Assembly (NCBI GenBank): GCA_030631125.1
Contig: DAOVLS010000109.1
Span: forward strand, 1 to 7,331
Direction of reading: 5' to 3'
Source: Planctomycetales bacterium
GTDB lineage: Bacteria; Planctomycetota; Phycisphaerae; SM23-33
Length of the DNA stretch: 7,331 nt
The notes under the pieces are model-generated. The model was not told the DNA's origin, made no database searches, and saw only the letters and a program-made list of their open reading frames with translations. Each line of letters starts with the position of its first letter. Within the stretch, counting starts at the first letter, position 1. Both the position numbers and the translations under genes were made by a program. Of the stretch, positions 1-7,331 are shown piece by piece.

Positions 1-3000
1 AGTTTCCGCTTTGCCGACGTGGATATTTCACAATTGAACCTGCCGAGGCTGCTGTCGCTGCCCCTGAAGCGCCTTTCCGGGCGGGCGTCGGGCCAGATGG
101 ACTGCCGGTTCGACCGCACCGGAAGGGTGGGGCAGTTTTCACTGGAATTGAGCATAAAAGACCTCGACGCCCAGCCAAGGCGGGGGCCTGCGCTACCTGT
201 GATTGAAAAGGCCGACATTTCCCTGACCGCGACGTCCGACCCGATCTACAAGAGCATCGACGTTCGCACTTTTGGGTTGCATCTTCCCGGCATCGAACTG
301 AAAGGCAAGGGGCGGATTCACGCCGACGCCCTGGCCGGGCGATGGGAAGCGGTCCGGTCGATGGAAGTAACCGGGCGGGTCAATCCGACCACCGCCGAGG
401 CGCTGCTTTCGGGCCGGTCGCCGACGCTTCCGGGAGGGATGGAATTCGACGGTAATGTAGGCGTGGACATTTCGTTGCGGGGCGACAAGTCGCAGATGTC
501 CTTCAGCCTGTCGCTTGACGCCACTGCGTCGGCCATTCGCAGCGGGCGCCGTGTCGTCAAGCCCGCCGGCAGGAAATTGACCGCTGAAATTCACGGCAAC
601 ATTGAAAAACATACATGGCGTTTCTGGACGGACCCTGCCAGACCGGCTGAACTGCGAATAGGGAAGAACCGTTTCACCGGTACGGGTGCGGTGCGGAATA
701 TCCGGCGTGCTCCGGATGGGATGGACTGGCATGGGCAGGCTGAGATCGTCGAGTTGAATTCCATACGCGACCTGCTGGAAGGTCTGTCGGCGGGCGGGTC
801 GGAAATACTCCGCAAGGTCCGTCTGGACGGGACGATTACGGGCCAATGGTATATTGAGCGGGACAGGACAGGGCTTCGGAACGTCCGCCTGCCTGTGGGA
901 ACCCGCCTGACGGTCGGCGAATGGTTCACCAAACCATCGGACCGGTCTATGGAAATGGAACTGTCCGGTACCGTTACGTCTGATAGGCGGGGGCTTGACG
1001 ATGTGCGGTTTCGGGTCGGACTGTCCCGAGCAAAGTCGAGGGGGTCGGAGCGGTGGGATGTGAGCGTTGAGGAGGGGCGATTGACTTTTTCTTCTTCTGC
1101 CGACGGCGAGGTTGAATCGGCTTGCATTCTGGGTGAAGGGCGGTACAGCGTTCGCGGTATCGGCGAACTGTTCGCTTGTATCCCTGCTGCTCAAGAGTGG
1201 AAGAATCGACTCGACGGGTCGTTGGCGGGGAAATTCAACGTGATGCTTTCGCCGTCGATGCAGCGGTTCCATCTCCGCGCCAACGCTACGCAACTGAAGG
1301 CGGGCATCGGCAGGGATTTCCGAAAGGCTGCGGGCAGACCGGCGGAGTTGGATGTGGATTTCCAGGTCGATAAGACTCTTCCGCCGTCCTTGCGAAACAG
1401 GCTTGCTGTTCGGCTCGAACTGGCGTCGGCGGTGCTGGACGGTAGCCTGACTTTTCCGTCAGTCGATGCCGAGAAACCTGTTGTTCGCTGCTTCGGGCGG
1501 ATTCGGGTAGCCGACGCCGCCTGGCTGGTGCAATCGGCCTGCGGGGCCGAATTGGCTCGGACGCTGAAACCGTTTGGTATTCGCGGCTCGATGACCGCCT
1601 CGCTACGGGCTGAAATAAGCGACGAATTCGTCGCCGGTGAACTGACCTGCAACGCCGACGACTTACAGTTTCGCTTGCAGTCGAATGGTCTGTCGGGCCG
1701 AACCAAACCTCGTGGCGGGGCGTTTCGGTTTCGTCTGGCGGGGAAAATCGACGAAAAGATCGCTGCGATTAACATCCTCTCGCTGGATGTGGGCAAGTCG
1801 AATCTATCCGTTACCGGCCGAATCCGCCTGTCGGCCGACGCCAAAACCCCGCCGGCGGGGAAATACTTACCTGCGCCGTTCCTGGCGGGGGGGCAGTTGG
1901 ATATTCGCGGGCGATTGGCGCCGTGCCCGACGACCGGGGCGATCCTTCCGGAATTGGCCGAACTGGTTGAACGTTGTGGACTGAACGGGGCGGTGCGGTT
2001 CGCCGCGAAAATCCAGGCCGACGAAAAGCGGGTAAACGCCGCCGGACGATTCGACGCCTCGGAGATGACTGTTTCGTCTGCTTCGGTTCGCAAGGCCCGT
2101 GGCGAGCGGGCGGCAGGGCGGTTCGATTTGTCGATACCGGCGGACTTCTCTGCAATAAAGGTGCGGGATGTTTTTATTGATACGGACTTTTTCCAGTTGC
2201 ACGCCGACGCGACGCTGCCGCTGCTCGGCGGCGGCGGGTATGAAGCACACGCAGCCTTGAGCGTTCCGGATTTGAGTCGGCTAGGCCGGCGGTTTCCGCG
2301 AATCGCTCAATATCGCCCGTCCGGCGGCGTCTTTGTCGAGGGTCGTCTCATCGGCCGAGGCGGGGCGAACGTGCTGGAATACGTTACACTCAAAGCCGAC
2401 AACGCCGCCGCCACAATCAACAAAAAACGCTGCCGGGTTGACGGGACTGTCATGCTGGAAAAGGTAACGCCGCCTGACAAGGTGTACGGAAGGGTTCCCA
2501 GCCTCTTTGAGTGGCTTGAGGGAATGGGGATAGGAAGTGTTGCGACTGATTCGTTTGAATTCGCTGCCGGTGAAAATCACGGTTTCATCGTCGCCGACCT
2601 GCGTAATCCGACGACCGGCCCGGCGGGGCGTATCGCGGTGTTTTGCACCCGCCTGGACACATTCGATCTGGAGCGATGGGCCGGTGGCCAGGCCGTCCCG
2701 TCCGACAAAAAACCGCTGAACACCGAAGCCCTCGTCCGCCGGGCCGATGAGACAATCGCCCGCCTGCGAAGGTTTCTTTCGGAGACCGACCTCCACTGCC
2801 GGGTCGAAGTGCAGCGTATGCGATATTTCGACCCGAAGGTCCGGGCGTTTTTCGAACCTTACGGCATGATCGCCGACGTGCACGTCGAAAAGGGCAAGGT
2901 CCGCGCCGGCTACCGCTGCGGGATCAGCGGCGGCACGCTGGAACATTTGTATTCGCTGGACCTCAACGAGGCGGACGCTCGCGTCGCGCTCAAGGTGGAC

Positions 3001-3648
3001 CTGAAAGAATTGCTGGTCGATAAGAACGTACTTGCACAGATCGCCCACGAATTTCCCGGCAACATGATTTACGGCACGTTCACCCAGGCCAAGGAAGTTA
3101 CCTTCTCGCTGCGCGACATGGTAATGAACTCGCTGGACGTGCGATACAATCCCATACCCGTCGGTATGGGCAAGACTGTGGCTGTGGAGGGGATGGTCCG
3201 GGGCAAGGGCGCGCCGAAATGGATGACGCATATCTTCCCGGGGCTGAACCTGACGACCTATCGATATCGTAAGATGACCGGCTTCGCCGAGTACCTCCCC
3301 GACGGCACTGCCGAGAATGACATGATTTTCAATGGCCCGTACGATATTTACATGGTCGGCAACACCGACGTCAAAGGTATCGCCCGGTACACTATCGGCG
3401 TGATATTGCTGAGCGCGCCGCAGTCGCCGGAGTTCAATCACCGCCTGCGTCAGGGGCGGATTCCGATACTGAAATTCCAGGCCAGGATAAAGGACGGGCG
3501 GTTCTACGACGAGGTGGTTTCCTATCCCTGGCCCACCGAGACGGCCTACAGGATATTCCTGGCGAATAACATCTTCTACCGCCTCTGGTTGAACGCGAAA
3601 AACAAGCCCGCCGCCGCTGAAACCAGCGAAAAACCGGAAAAGAATTAG
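1..3648 (+). CDS. AsmA/TamB-like large envelope protein, 5'-truncated by the window
   Basis: The frame is open from base 1 to a TAG at 3646-3648 (1215 codons), so the true start lies upstream; the GTG at 19-21 is only an internal codon. The translation is a long string of alternating beta-strand-like segments. It contains repeating modules of the kind seen in AsmA/YhdP-type proteins, with a KPAG-R turn near codons 189-193 and a related KAAGRPAEL near codons 442-450. The C-terminal region (about codons 1090-1160) carries a G-Y-I-MVGNTDVKG-ARYTIGV segment like the last beta module of AsmA-like proteins, followed by a charged tail rich in A, K and E. Family members are anchored in the inner membrane, span the periplasm and are implicated in lipid transport or outer-membrane homeostasis. 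The N-terminal anchor helix expected for the family is not in view. The coding call is very secure; the family assignment is by pattern recognition and moderately secure. It converges with the HEAT gene. Confidence 0.78.
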   Translation, partial: SFRFADVDISQLNLPRLLSLPLKRLSGRASGQMDCRFDRTGRVGQFSLELSIKDLDAQPRRGPALPVIEKADISLTATSDPIYKSIDVRTFGLHLPGIELKGKGRIHADALAGRWEAVRSMEVTGRVNPTTAEALLSGRSPTLPGGMEFDGNVGVDISLRGDKSQMSFSLSLDATASAIRSGRRVVKPAGRKLTAEIHGNIEKHTWRFWTDPARPAELRIGKNRFTGTGAVRNIRRAPDGMDWHGQAEIVELNSIRDLLEGLSAGGSEILRKVRLDGTITGQWYIERDRTGLRNVRLPVGTRLTVGEWFTKPSDRSMEMELSGTVTSDRRGLDDVRFRVGLSRAKSRGSERWDVSVEEGRLTFSSSADGEVESACILGEGRYSVRGIGELFACIPAAQEWKNRLDGSLAGKFNVMLSPSMQRFHLRANATQLKAGIGRDFRKAAGRPAELDVDFQVDKTLPPSLRNRLAVRLELASAVLDGSLTFPSVDAEKPVVRCFGRIRVADAAWLVQSACGAELARTLKPFGIRGSMTASLRAEISDEFVAGELTCNADDLQFRLQSNGLSGRTKPRGGAFRFRLAGKIDEKIAAINILSLDVGKSNLSVTGRIRLSADAKTPPAGKYLPAPFLAGGQLDIRGRLAPCPTTGAILPELAELVERCGLNGAVRFAAKIQADEKRVNAAGRFDASEMTVSSASVRKARGERAAGRFDLSIPADFSAIKVRDVFIDTDFFQLHADATLPLLGGGGYEAHAALSVPDLSRLGRRFPRIAQYRPSGGVFVEGRLIGRGGANVLEYVTLKADNAAATINKKRCRVDGTVMLEKVTPPDKVYGRVPSLFEWLEGMGIGSVATDSFEFAAGENHGFIVADLRNPTTGPAGRIAVFCTRLDTFDLERWAGGQAVPSDKKPLNTEALVRRADETIARLRRFLSETDLHCRVEVQRMRYFDPKVRAFFEPYGMIADVHVEKGKVRAGYRCGISGGTLEHLYSLDLNEADARVALKVDLKELLVDKNVLAQIAHEFPGNMIYGTFTQAKEVTFSLRDMVMNSLDVRYNPIPVGMGKTVAVEGMVRGKGAPKWMTHIFPGLNLTTYRYRKMTGFAEYLPDGTAENDMIFNGPYDIYMVGNTDVKGIARYTIGVILLSAPQSPEFNHRLRQGRIPILKFQARIKDGRFYDEVVSYPWPTETAYRIFLANNIFYRLWLNAKNKPAAAETSEKPEKN

Positions 3649-3724
3649 CAGGGATGCAGGGGATACAGGGGATAAAACCTTTTTTGTTTCTTTCTTCTTA
3701 CAACATCATCCCGTGCATCCCTGC
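3648..3724. repeat. Inverted pair of 9-bp GGGAT-type tandem repeats
   Basis: On the plus strand, three adjacent 9-mers occupy 3651-3677: GGGATGCAG, GGGATACAG and GGGATAAAA. Read on the minus strand, two more lie at 3721-3704: GGGATGCAC and GGGATGATG. The outer parts form 17-bp inverted arms, 3648-3664 and 3708-3724, with one mismatch (3659 against 3713). They are separated by 43 bases, including a pyrimidine-rich tract. The left arm begins on the last base of the stop codon of the AsmA-like gene. The element fills the gap between two convergent genes, which is typical of extragenic palindromic repeats. Whether it is dispersed through the genome cannot be seen here. Confidence 0.7.
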
Positions 3725-3734
3725 AAGTCTTTTT
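3648..3734. terminator. Candidate bidirectional terminator between convergent genes
   Basis: The 17-bp inverted arms (3648-3664 with 3708-3724) are followed on the plus strand by a T run at 3730-3734. On the minus strand they are followed by TAATTCTTTTC (3647-3637). Both converging genes end within about 30 bases of an arm, so the position suits a shared terminator. The 43-base loop is much longer than in a classical intrinsic terminator, and the T tract on the plus strand starts several bases after the stem. Both points weaken the call. It could instead be only a repeat element or an mRNA-stabilising hairpin. Confidence 0.3.
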
Positions 3735-3751
3735 ATCCGATCCGCCGCGTT

Positions 3752-5881
3752 TCATTTCGCTGTGGCGGGGCGGGTGGTTGTCTCCGACTGTTCGCGTTGG
3801 ATTTTCCTGATAGCCATGGTAGCTAAAGTGCGGGCAGGGGGGTAACTGTCGTTTATATACACATCGCGCAAGGCCGGTATGGCCAACCTGGCGGCTGGGC
3901 CTATTTTGCCCAGGGCCACGGCGGCGCCGGAACGAACACTTTCGTTCTCGTGTTTCAGAGCCTCGATGAGGGCAGGGATAACCGTGTTCGCCGGGCCGAT
4001 CTTCCCAAGTGCCTCGGCAATGCTTGAAGGGGCTTTAATGTCTTTGATTTTCAGGGCCTCGATTAAGGACGGGACGACATCTTCGGTTACCGAGCCGATT
4101 TCACCAAGTGCCTTGGCTGCCCAATACCTCAGCGAACCGTCCTTATTCTTTAACTCACGGATAAGCATCGGAACCGCCGCTTTTGCCCCTGGCCCCACCT
4201 GTCCCAAAGCAATCGTGGCTGCACGTCGCGTCTTGACATTTTCGCTTTTCGTCTCCTTGATGAGGCCCATGATTATTTCGTCTGTCTTGTGTCCCATTCT
4301 CGCAAGGGCCGCTCTGGCGTACATGCCGACAATAACATTCTCGTCCTTGGCCGTTTCACAAAGCGCGGGTATGGCATCTTTGACCGACGGTCCGAGTCTG
4401 CCCAGGGCGTAGGCCGCCGTGGCCCGTATTCCGACCGCTTTATCTTTCAACAGCAAGATGAACACACCGGCGGCCTCTTTGACCGGCGGTTTCATTTCCG
4501 CCAGAACGCGGCAGGCGCTCCATCGCACATCCCCATCCTTATCTTTCAATGCCTCGATAAGCGCCGGGACGACGCCTTTGGCTGACGGGTCGATATCTCC
4601 CAACGCATCGGCTGCACCCTCGCGGACCTGTCTGTCTTTGTCTTTCAAGGCTCGAATGAGATCAGGCACAGCCGCTCTTGCCGGCGGGCCGATTGTTCCC
4701 AAGGCCGACACTGCACTCTGACGCACGAAGCCATCTTTGTCTTTCAAGGTCTCTATGAGGGCGGGGATTACCCCCCTGGCCGAAGGATCAATATCTCCCA
4801 GGGCGCCGGCGACGATGCCACGGACAAATGAATTCTCGTCTTTCAAAGCCTTTATAAGGTCGGGTACTGCATCCTTGGCCGCGGGTCCCATATATAGAAG
4901 CCCTTGGGCGGCACTCGCACGCATATCCTCATCTTTGCTCCCCAGAGCGTTAATAAGGAATGGAACAGCATTCTTGGCCGACGCGCCGATTTTACCCAAT
5001 GCTTCGGCGGCTTCGGATCGCGTCATGGAGTCAGTATCTTCTTTCAGGATCTTGATAAGCGCCTGGACAGTTGACTTGGCCGGCGGACCAATCTCGCCCA
5101 GGACATAAACAGAATCGTAACGAACATCGCTGTCCGCATCCTGCAGGAGTTCCAGAAGAACGGGGATTGCCTTCTTTGTCCCGCCCAATTTCGCCAGGGC
5201 ATATGCGGCTTTTACACGCACACCGGCGTCCTGGTCGTGTAAAAGCACCTCGAGGGCGGGAATGGCTGCCTTGGCTGCCGGACCAATGTTACCCAAGGCC
5301 TTGGCCGCTTCCTTGCGAACGTTGCCGGCGTTGTCACTCAAGGCTTTAAGGAGGGCGGGGAGCACCGCCTTGTCCTGCAAGTCTGAACCGCCGAGAGCGC
5401 CGGCGGCAGCGGCCCGTACCTGACTGTTCTTGTCCTTTAAACTTTCGAGAAGGGCGGTTACAGCCGCTTTGTCACCTGAGAAGAGGTACAGGACCTCGGC
5501 TGCTGCGACCCGCACCCGGTTGTCATTATCTTTCAAGGCTTCAATGAGGGCTGGAGTAGTTGTCTTTTTATTGCATACCATAGAGAGCCCCCCCAGTGCC
5601 TGGACTGCCGAAATTCTTACGTCGGCGTCCGGGTCCTTCAGGGCTTCAATGAGAGCGGGGATCGCGGTTGCAGCCACCTCCCTGGGTACTTTGAAAAAGA
5701 GGTAGCCCAGTTCACCAGCAGCCTGCATGCGCTGATCCGAGTCATCCGATTTCAACTGCCGGATGAGGGCCTGGACTTTCTCTTCGGGTTTTTCGCCCGG
5801 CTTGTTTTCATCAGCAAGGCACAGGCCCGCAGGCAGCAGCGTTGAAAGATACAAGGCAATAAATAATGTTCGTTTAGTCAT
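3752..5881 (-). CDS. Secreted HEAT-repeat solenoid protein (709 aa)
   Basis: The start is ATG at 5881. It gives a typical signal peptide: KR at residues 3-4, a hydrophobic core at about 6-22 and probable cleavage after CLA at 21-23. AGGGCGG precedes it by 5 bases. Longer in-frame starts up to 6082 would overlap the neighbouring gene and lose the signal peptide. The stop is TGA at 3752-3754. From about residue 34 to 697 the protein is about 20 HEAT-like (PBS-lyase/HEAT_2 type) repeats with an almost constant 33-residue period. The consensus is AIPALIEALKDKD-VR-AAA-ALG-IGP-AK. Repeat starts include residues 73, 107, 140, 206, 238, 271, 305, 338, 371, 404, 437, 470, 503, 569, 602, 634 and 667. 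The C-terminal tail is short, polar and Thr-rich. Such solenoids are protein-binding scaffolds; no catalytic motif is visible and the partner is unknown. Export puts it in the periplasm or at the cell surface. It probably shares a transcript with the membrane-protein gene 52 bp upstream. Confidence 0.9.
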   Translation of the reverse strand: MTKRTLFIALYLSTLLPAGLCLADENKPGEKPEEKVQALIRQLKSDDSDQRMQAAGELGYLFFKVPREVAATAIPALIEALKDPDADVRISAVQALGGLSMVCNKKTTTPALIEALKDNDNRVRVAAAEVLYLFSGDKAAVTALLESLKDKNSQVRAAAAGALGGSDLQDKAVLPALLKALSDNAGNVRKEAAKALGNIGPAAKAAIPALEVLLHDQDAGVRVKAAYALAKLGGTKKAIPVLLELLQDADSDVRYDSVYVLGEIGPPAKSTVQALIKILKEDTDSMTRSEAAEALGKIGASAKNAVPFLINALGSKDEDMRASAAQGLLYMGPAAKDAVPDLIKALKDENSFVRGIVAGALGDIDPSARGVIPALIETLKDKDGFVRQSAVSALGTIGPPARAAVPDLIRALKDKDRQVREGAADALGDIDPSAKGVVPALIEALKDKDGDVRWSACRVLAEMKPPVKEAAGVFILLLKDKAVGIRATAAYALGRLGPSVKDAIPALCETAKDENVIVGMYARAALARMGHKTDEIIMGLIKETKSENVKTRRAATIALGQVGPGAKAAVPMLIRELKNKDGSLRYWAAKALGEIGSVTEDVVPSLIEALKIKDIKAPSSIAEALGKIGPANTVIPALIEALKHENESVRSGAAVALGKIGPAARLAIPALRDVYINDSYPPARTLATMAIRKIQREQSETTTRPATAK
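4475..4870 (-). repeat. Tandem two-repeat (66-aa, 198-bp) duplication inside the HEAT gene
   Basis: Residues 338-403 and 404-469 of the HEAT protein form two consecutive 66-residue units, each made of two different 33-residue repeats (A then B). Both A repeats carry GDIDPSA (residues 362-368 and 428-434). By hand count the units agree at 43 of 66 positions. The A repeats agree with each other at 23 of 33 positions, while neighbouring A and B repeats agree at only 16-17 of 33. This pattern indicates that the solenoid grew here by duplicating a pair of repeats, with later divergence. Confidence 0.65.
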
Positions 5882-5886
5882 ATCGC

Positions 5887-5893
5887 CCGCCCT
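5887..5893 (-). promoter_or_regulatory. Shine-Dalgarno-like site deciding the HEAT gene start
   Basis: Read on the minus strand this is AGGGCGG, separated by five bases (GCGAT) from the ATG at 5881. It is a partial match to the anti-16S sequence. It supports this ATG, with its signal peptide, over upstream in-frame starts. A better purine-rich stretch lies more than 15 bases further upstream and is too distant to serve this ATG. Confidence 0.45.
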
Positions 5894-5933
5894 ACTCACT
5901 TTCTTCCTTCCGGAGTTTCCGTGTTGGCGTTTC

Positions 5934-6434
5934 CTATTTTCCCTTTGCAATAGCCATGATTGTTCGCTTGACAGAGTAGTCCATTGCCAGAAATCCCGCC
6001 GCAATGAGGAAGAAAATGACCACCTTATTGTCGCTCCCGAAAACCTCCGGTTCGGTAATCGCAACGAAAATAGTGATACCAATGAGCGCCAGTATCAATG
6101 CGCCTCTGATACCAAACAGTCGTGGTCGAATGGGGTTTCGGTCGGCTCGGAAATCGCCTAACCATATCAAGAAACCGGCGACAATGACTCCCACTGCCAG
6201 ACATGTGAGAAGAAAGGCCAAGTTCCAAAAGTCAGAGTACGCGAAGAATTCAGAATAATCCAGGACAAGCAAGGAATACTTCCGAGCTTCGAAGGTCTGC
6301 CAGAAATTCCCGGCCAGTCCGATGCCCCCGCGTTCGTTGAAGTACGCACAGGACCAGAGGGGGAGAAATGAGCACGCCAAAAACAAAAGTATGACGATTC
6401 CACTTGTCAATGCGAATTTTTTTATAGTGATCAT
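5934..6434 (-). CDS. Four-helix integral membrane protein of unknown function (166 aa)
   Basis: I do not recognise the family. The protein shows four hydrophobic segments, at about residues 8-28, 70-92, 108-128 and 136-152. A roughly 40-residue aromatic-rich loop (Phe, Trp, Tyr) follows the first helix and a basic loop (RADRNPIRPRLFGIR) lies between helices 2 and 3. The C-terminus is Lys/Arg-rich (VKRTIMAIAKGK). By the positive-inside rule, the helix 2-3 loop and both termini would be cytoplasmic and the aromatic loop periplasmic. The ATG at 6434 is chosen because it begins MITIKKF directly before helix 1. A GTG at 6470 would add 12 residues but falls inside the likely promoter. Neither start has a clear Shine-Dalgarno site. 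The stop is TAG at 5934-5936, 52 bp before the HEAT gene on the same strand, so cotranscription is likely. GC content looks lower than in the AsmA-like gene. Confidence 0.8.
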   Translation of the reverse strand: MITIKKFALTSGIVILLFLACSFLPLWSCAYFNERGGIGLAGNFWQTFEARKYSLLVLDYSEFFAYSDFWNLAFLLTCLAVGVIVAGFLIWLGDFRADRNPIRPRLFGIRGALILALIGITIFVAITEPEVFGSDNKVVIFFLIAAGFLAMDYSVKRTIMAIAKGK

Positions 6435-6450
6435 GACTGGATTGCAAGAT

Positions 6451-6481
6451 ATTAGAAAGATAAGAGGCACGCAAGTTTCAA
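6451..6481 (-). promoter_or_regulatory. Candidate sigma-70-type promoter for the membrane-protein/HEAT operon
   Basis: On the minus strand, TTGAAA (6481-6476) matches the -35 consensus at five of six bases. TCTAAT (6456-6451) matches the -10 consensus at five of six, with a 19-base spacer. Transcription would begin only about ten bases before the ATG at 6434, giving a very short leader. That fits the lack of a visible Shine-Dalgarno site for this gene. The spacer is longer than the optimal 17, so the call is tentative. Confidence 0.3.
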
Positions 6482-6674
6482 ACTTTTTAACGGTTGGGGA
6501 GATCGAAGCCTACAGACTATTTATCCCCTGCAAAAACGGGAAAGTAGTTGAAATCGGCGCGGGAATCGTGAGAATATGCTCGTTTCGGCCTCTGTGAGGG
6601 GAAGTGGTTCGAGAGTATCAGGGCGGCGGGGGCAGTGAACATGCCCGGTTTTTTAGGCCGACAGACTTTATTTG

Positions 6675-7331
<657 letters not shown>

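Noticed and set aside
19..21. GTG as the start of the AsmA-like gene
   Set aside because: The same frame is open from base 1 (SFRFAD before it), no ribosome site can be assessed, and the protein lacks the N-terminal anchor expected of the family. The gene more likely continues upstream.
193..1293. Long minus-strand open frame of 366 codons opposite the AsmA-like gene, with similar ones at 1191-2093 and 2281-3441
   Set aside because: The translations are rich in R, P and S with no recognisable domain, and they overlap a well-supported gene. They are the usual by-product of GC-rich codon use.
3654..3845. 63-codon plus-strand open frame starting in the 9-mer repeat
   Set aside because: It is composed of the repeat plus the antisense of the HEAT gene's 3' end, with no ribosome site and no recognisable protein features.
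3879..5705. Series of plus-strand open frames opposite the HEAT gene (for example 3879-4412 and 4737-5108)
   Set aside because: They resemble each other only because they are antisense to periodic HEAT repeats; they are shadows, not genes.
5868..5881. Lipoprotein signal (lipobox) in the HEAT protein
   Set aside because: The residues before the single Cys are AGL, which do not fit the lipobox pattern; signal peptidase I cleavage after CLA is more consistent.
5882..6082. N-terminal extension of the HEAT protein by 67 residues
   Set aside because: It would overlap the end of the membrane-protein gene and adds low-quality Arg/Ser-rich sequence. It would also bury a clear signal peptide that begins at the ATG at 5881.
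6322..6597. 91-codon plus-strand open frame in the divergent intergenic region
   Set aside because: It overlaps the membrane-protein gene in antisense and crosses its likely promoter, without a ribosome site or domain.
6585..6661. Possible hairpin TCGGCCT (6585-6591) with AGGCCGA (6655-6661) upstream of the oxidoreductase gene
   Set aside because: Only seven pairs with a 63-base loop and no supporting structure; easily chance in GC-rich DNA.

Overview
The window reads as chromosomal DNA from a diderm (outer-membrane) bacterium that is probably anaerobic. The evidence is a very large AsmA/TamB-like envelope protein, a secreted HEAT-repeat protein with a signal peptide, and the start of a pyruvate:ferredoxin oxidoreductase. 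The GC-rich coding style, the long HEAT solenoid and the short intergenic GGGAT-type repeats would fit an anaerobic planctomycete-like lineage. That placement is an inference from style, not something the sequence proves.

Layout. (1) 1-3648, plus strand: the 3' 1215 codons of a giant AsmA-like protein whose start lies upstream of the window. (2) 3649-3751: a convergent intergenic gap holding an inverted pair of 9-bp tandem repeats, possibly acting as a two-way terminator. (3) 5881-3752, minus strand: a secreted 709-residue protein made almost entirely of about 20 HEAT-like repeats of 33 residues. (4) 6434-5934, minus strand: a 166-residue four-helix membrane protein of unknown family, 52 bp upstream of the HEAT gene and probably cotranscribed with it. 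(5) 6435-6690: a divergent intergenic region with one plausible promoter for the minus-strand pair. (6) 6691 to the window end, plus strand: the first 213 codons of a NifJ-type pyruvate:ferredoxin oxidoreductase with its key thiamine-diphosphate-site residues intact.

How the genes relate. The two minus-strand genes look like a small operon encoding an inner-membrane protein and an exported repeat scaffold. Neither flanking gene is oriented to be cotranscribed with them. I see no sign of phage, transposon, CRISPR, toxin-antitoxin or defence genes, and no tRNA or rRNA. I found no convincing new biological system. The most unusual items are the HEAT/membrane-protein pair, the two-repeat (66-residue) duplication within the solenoid, and the inverted 9-mer repeat between the convergent genes.
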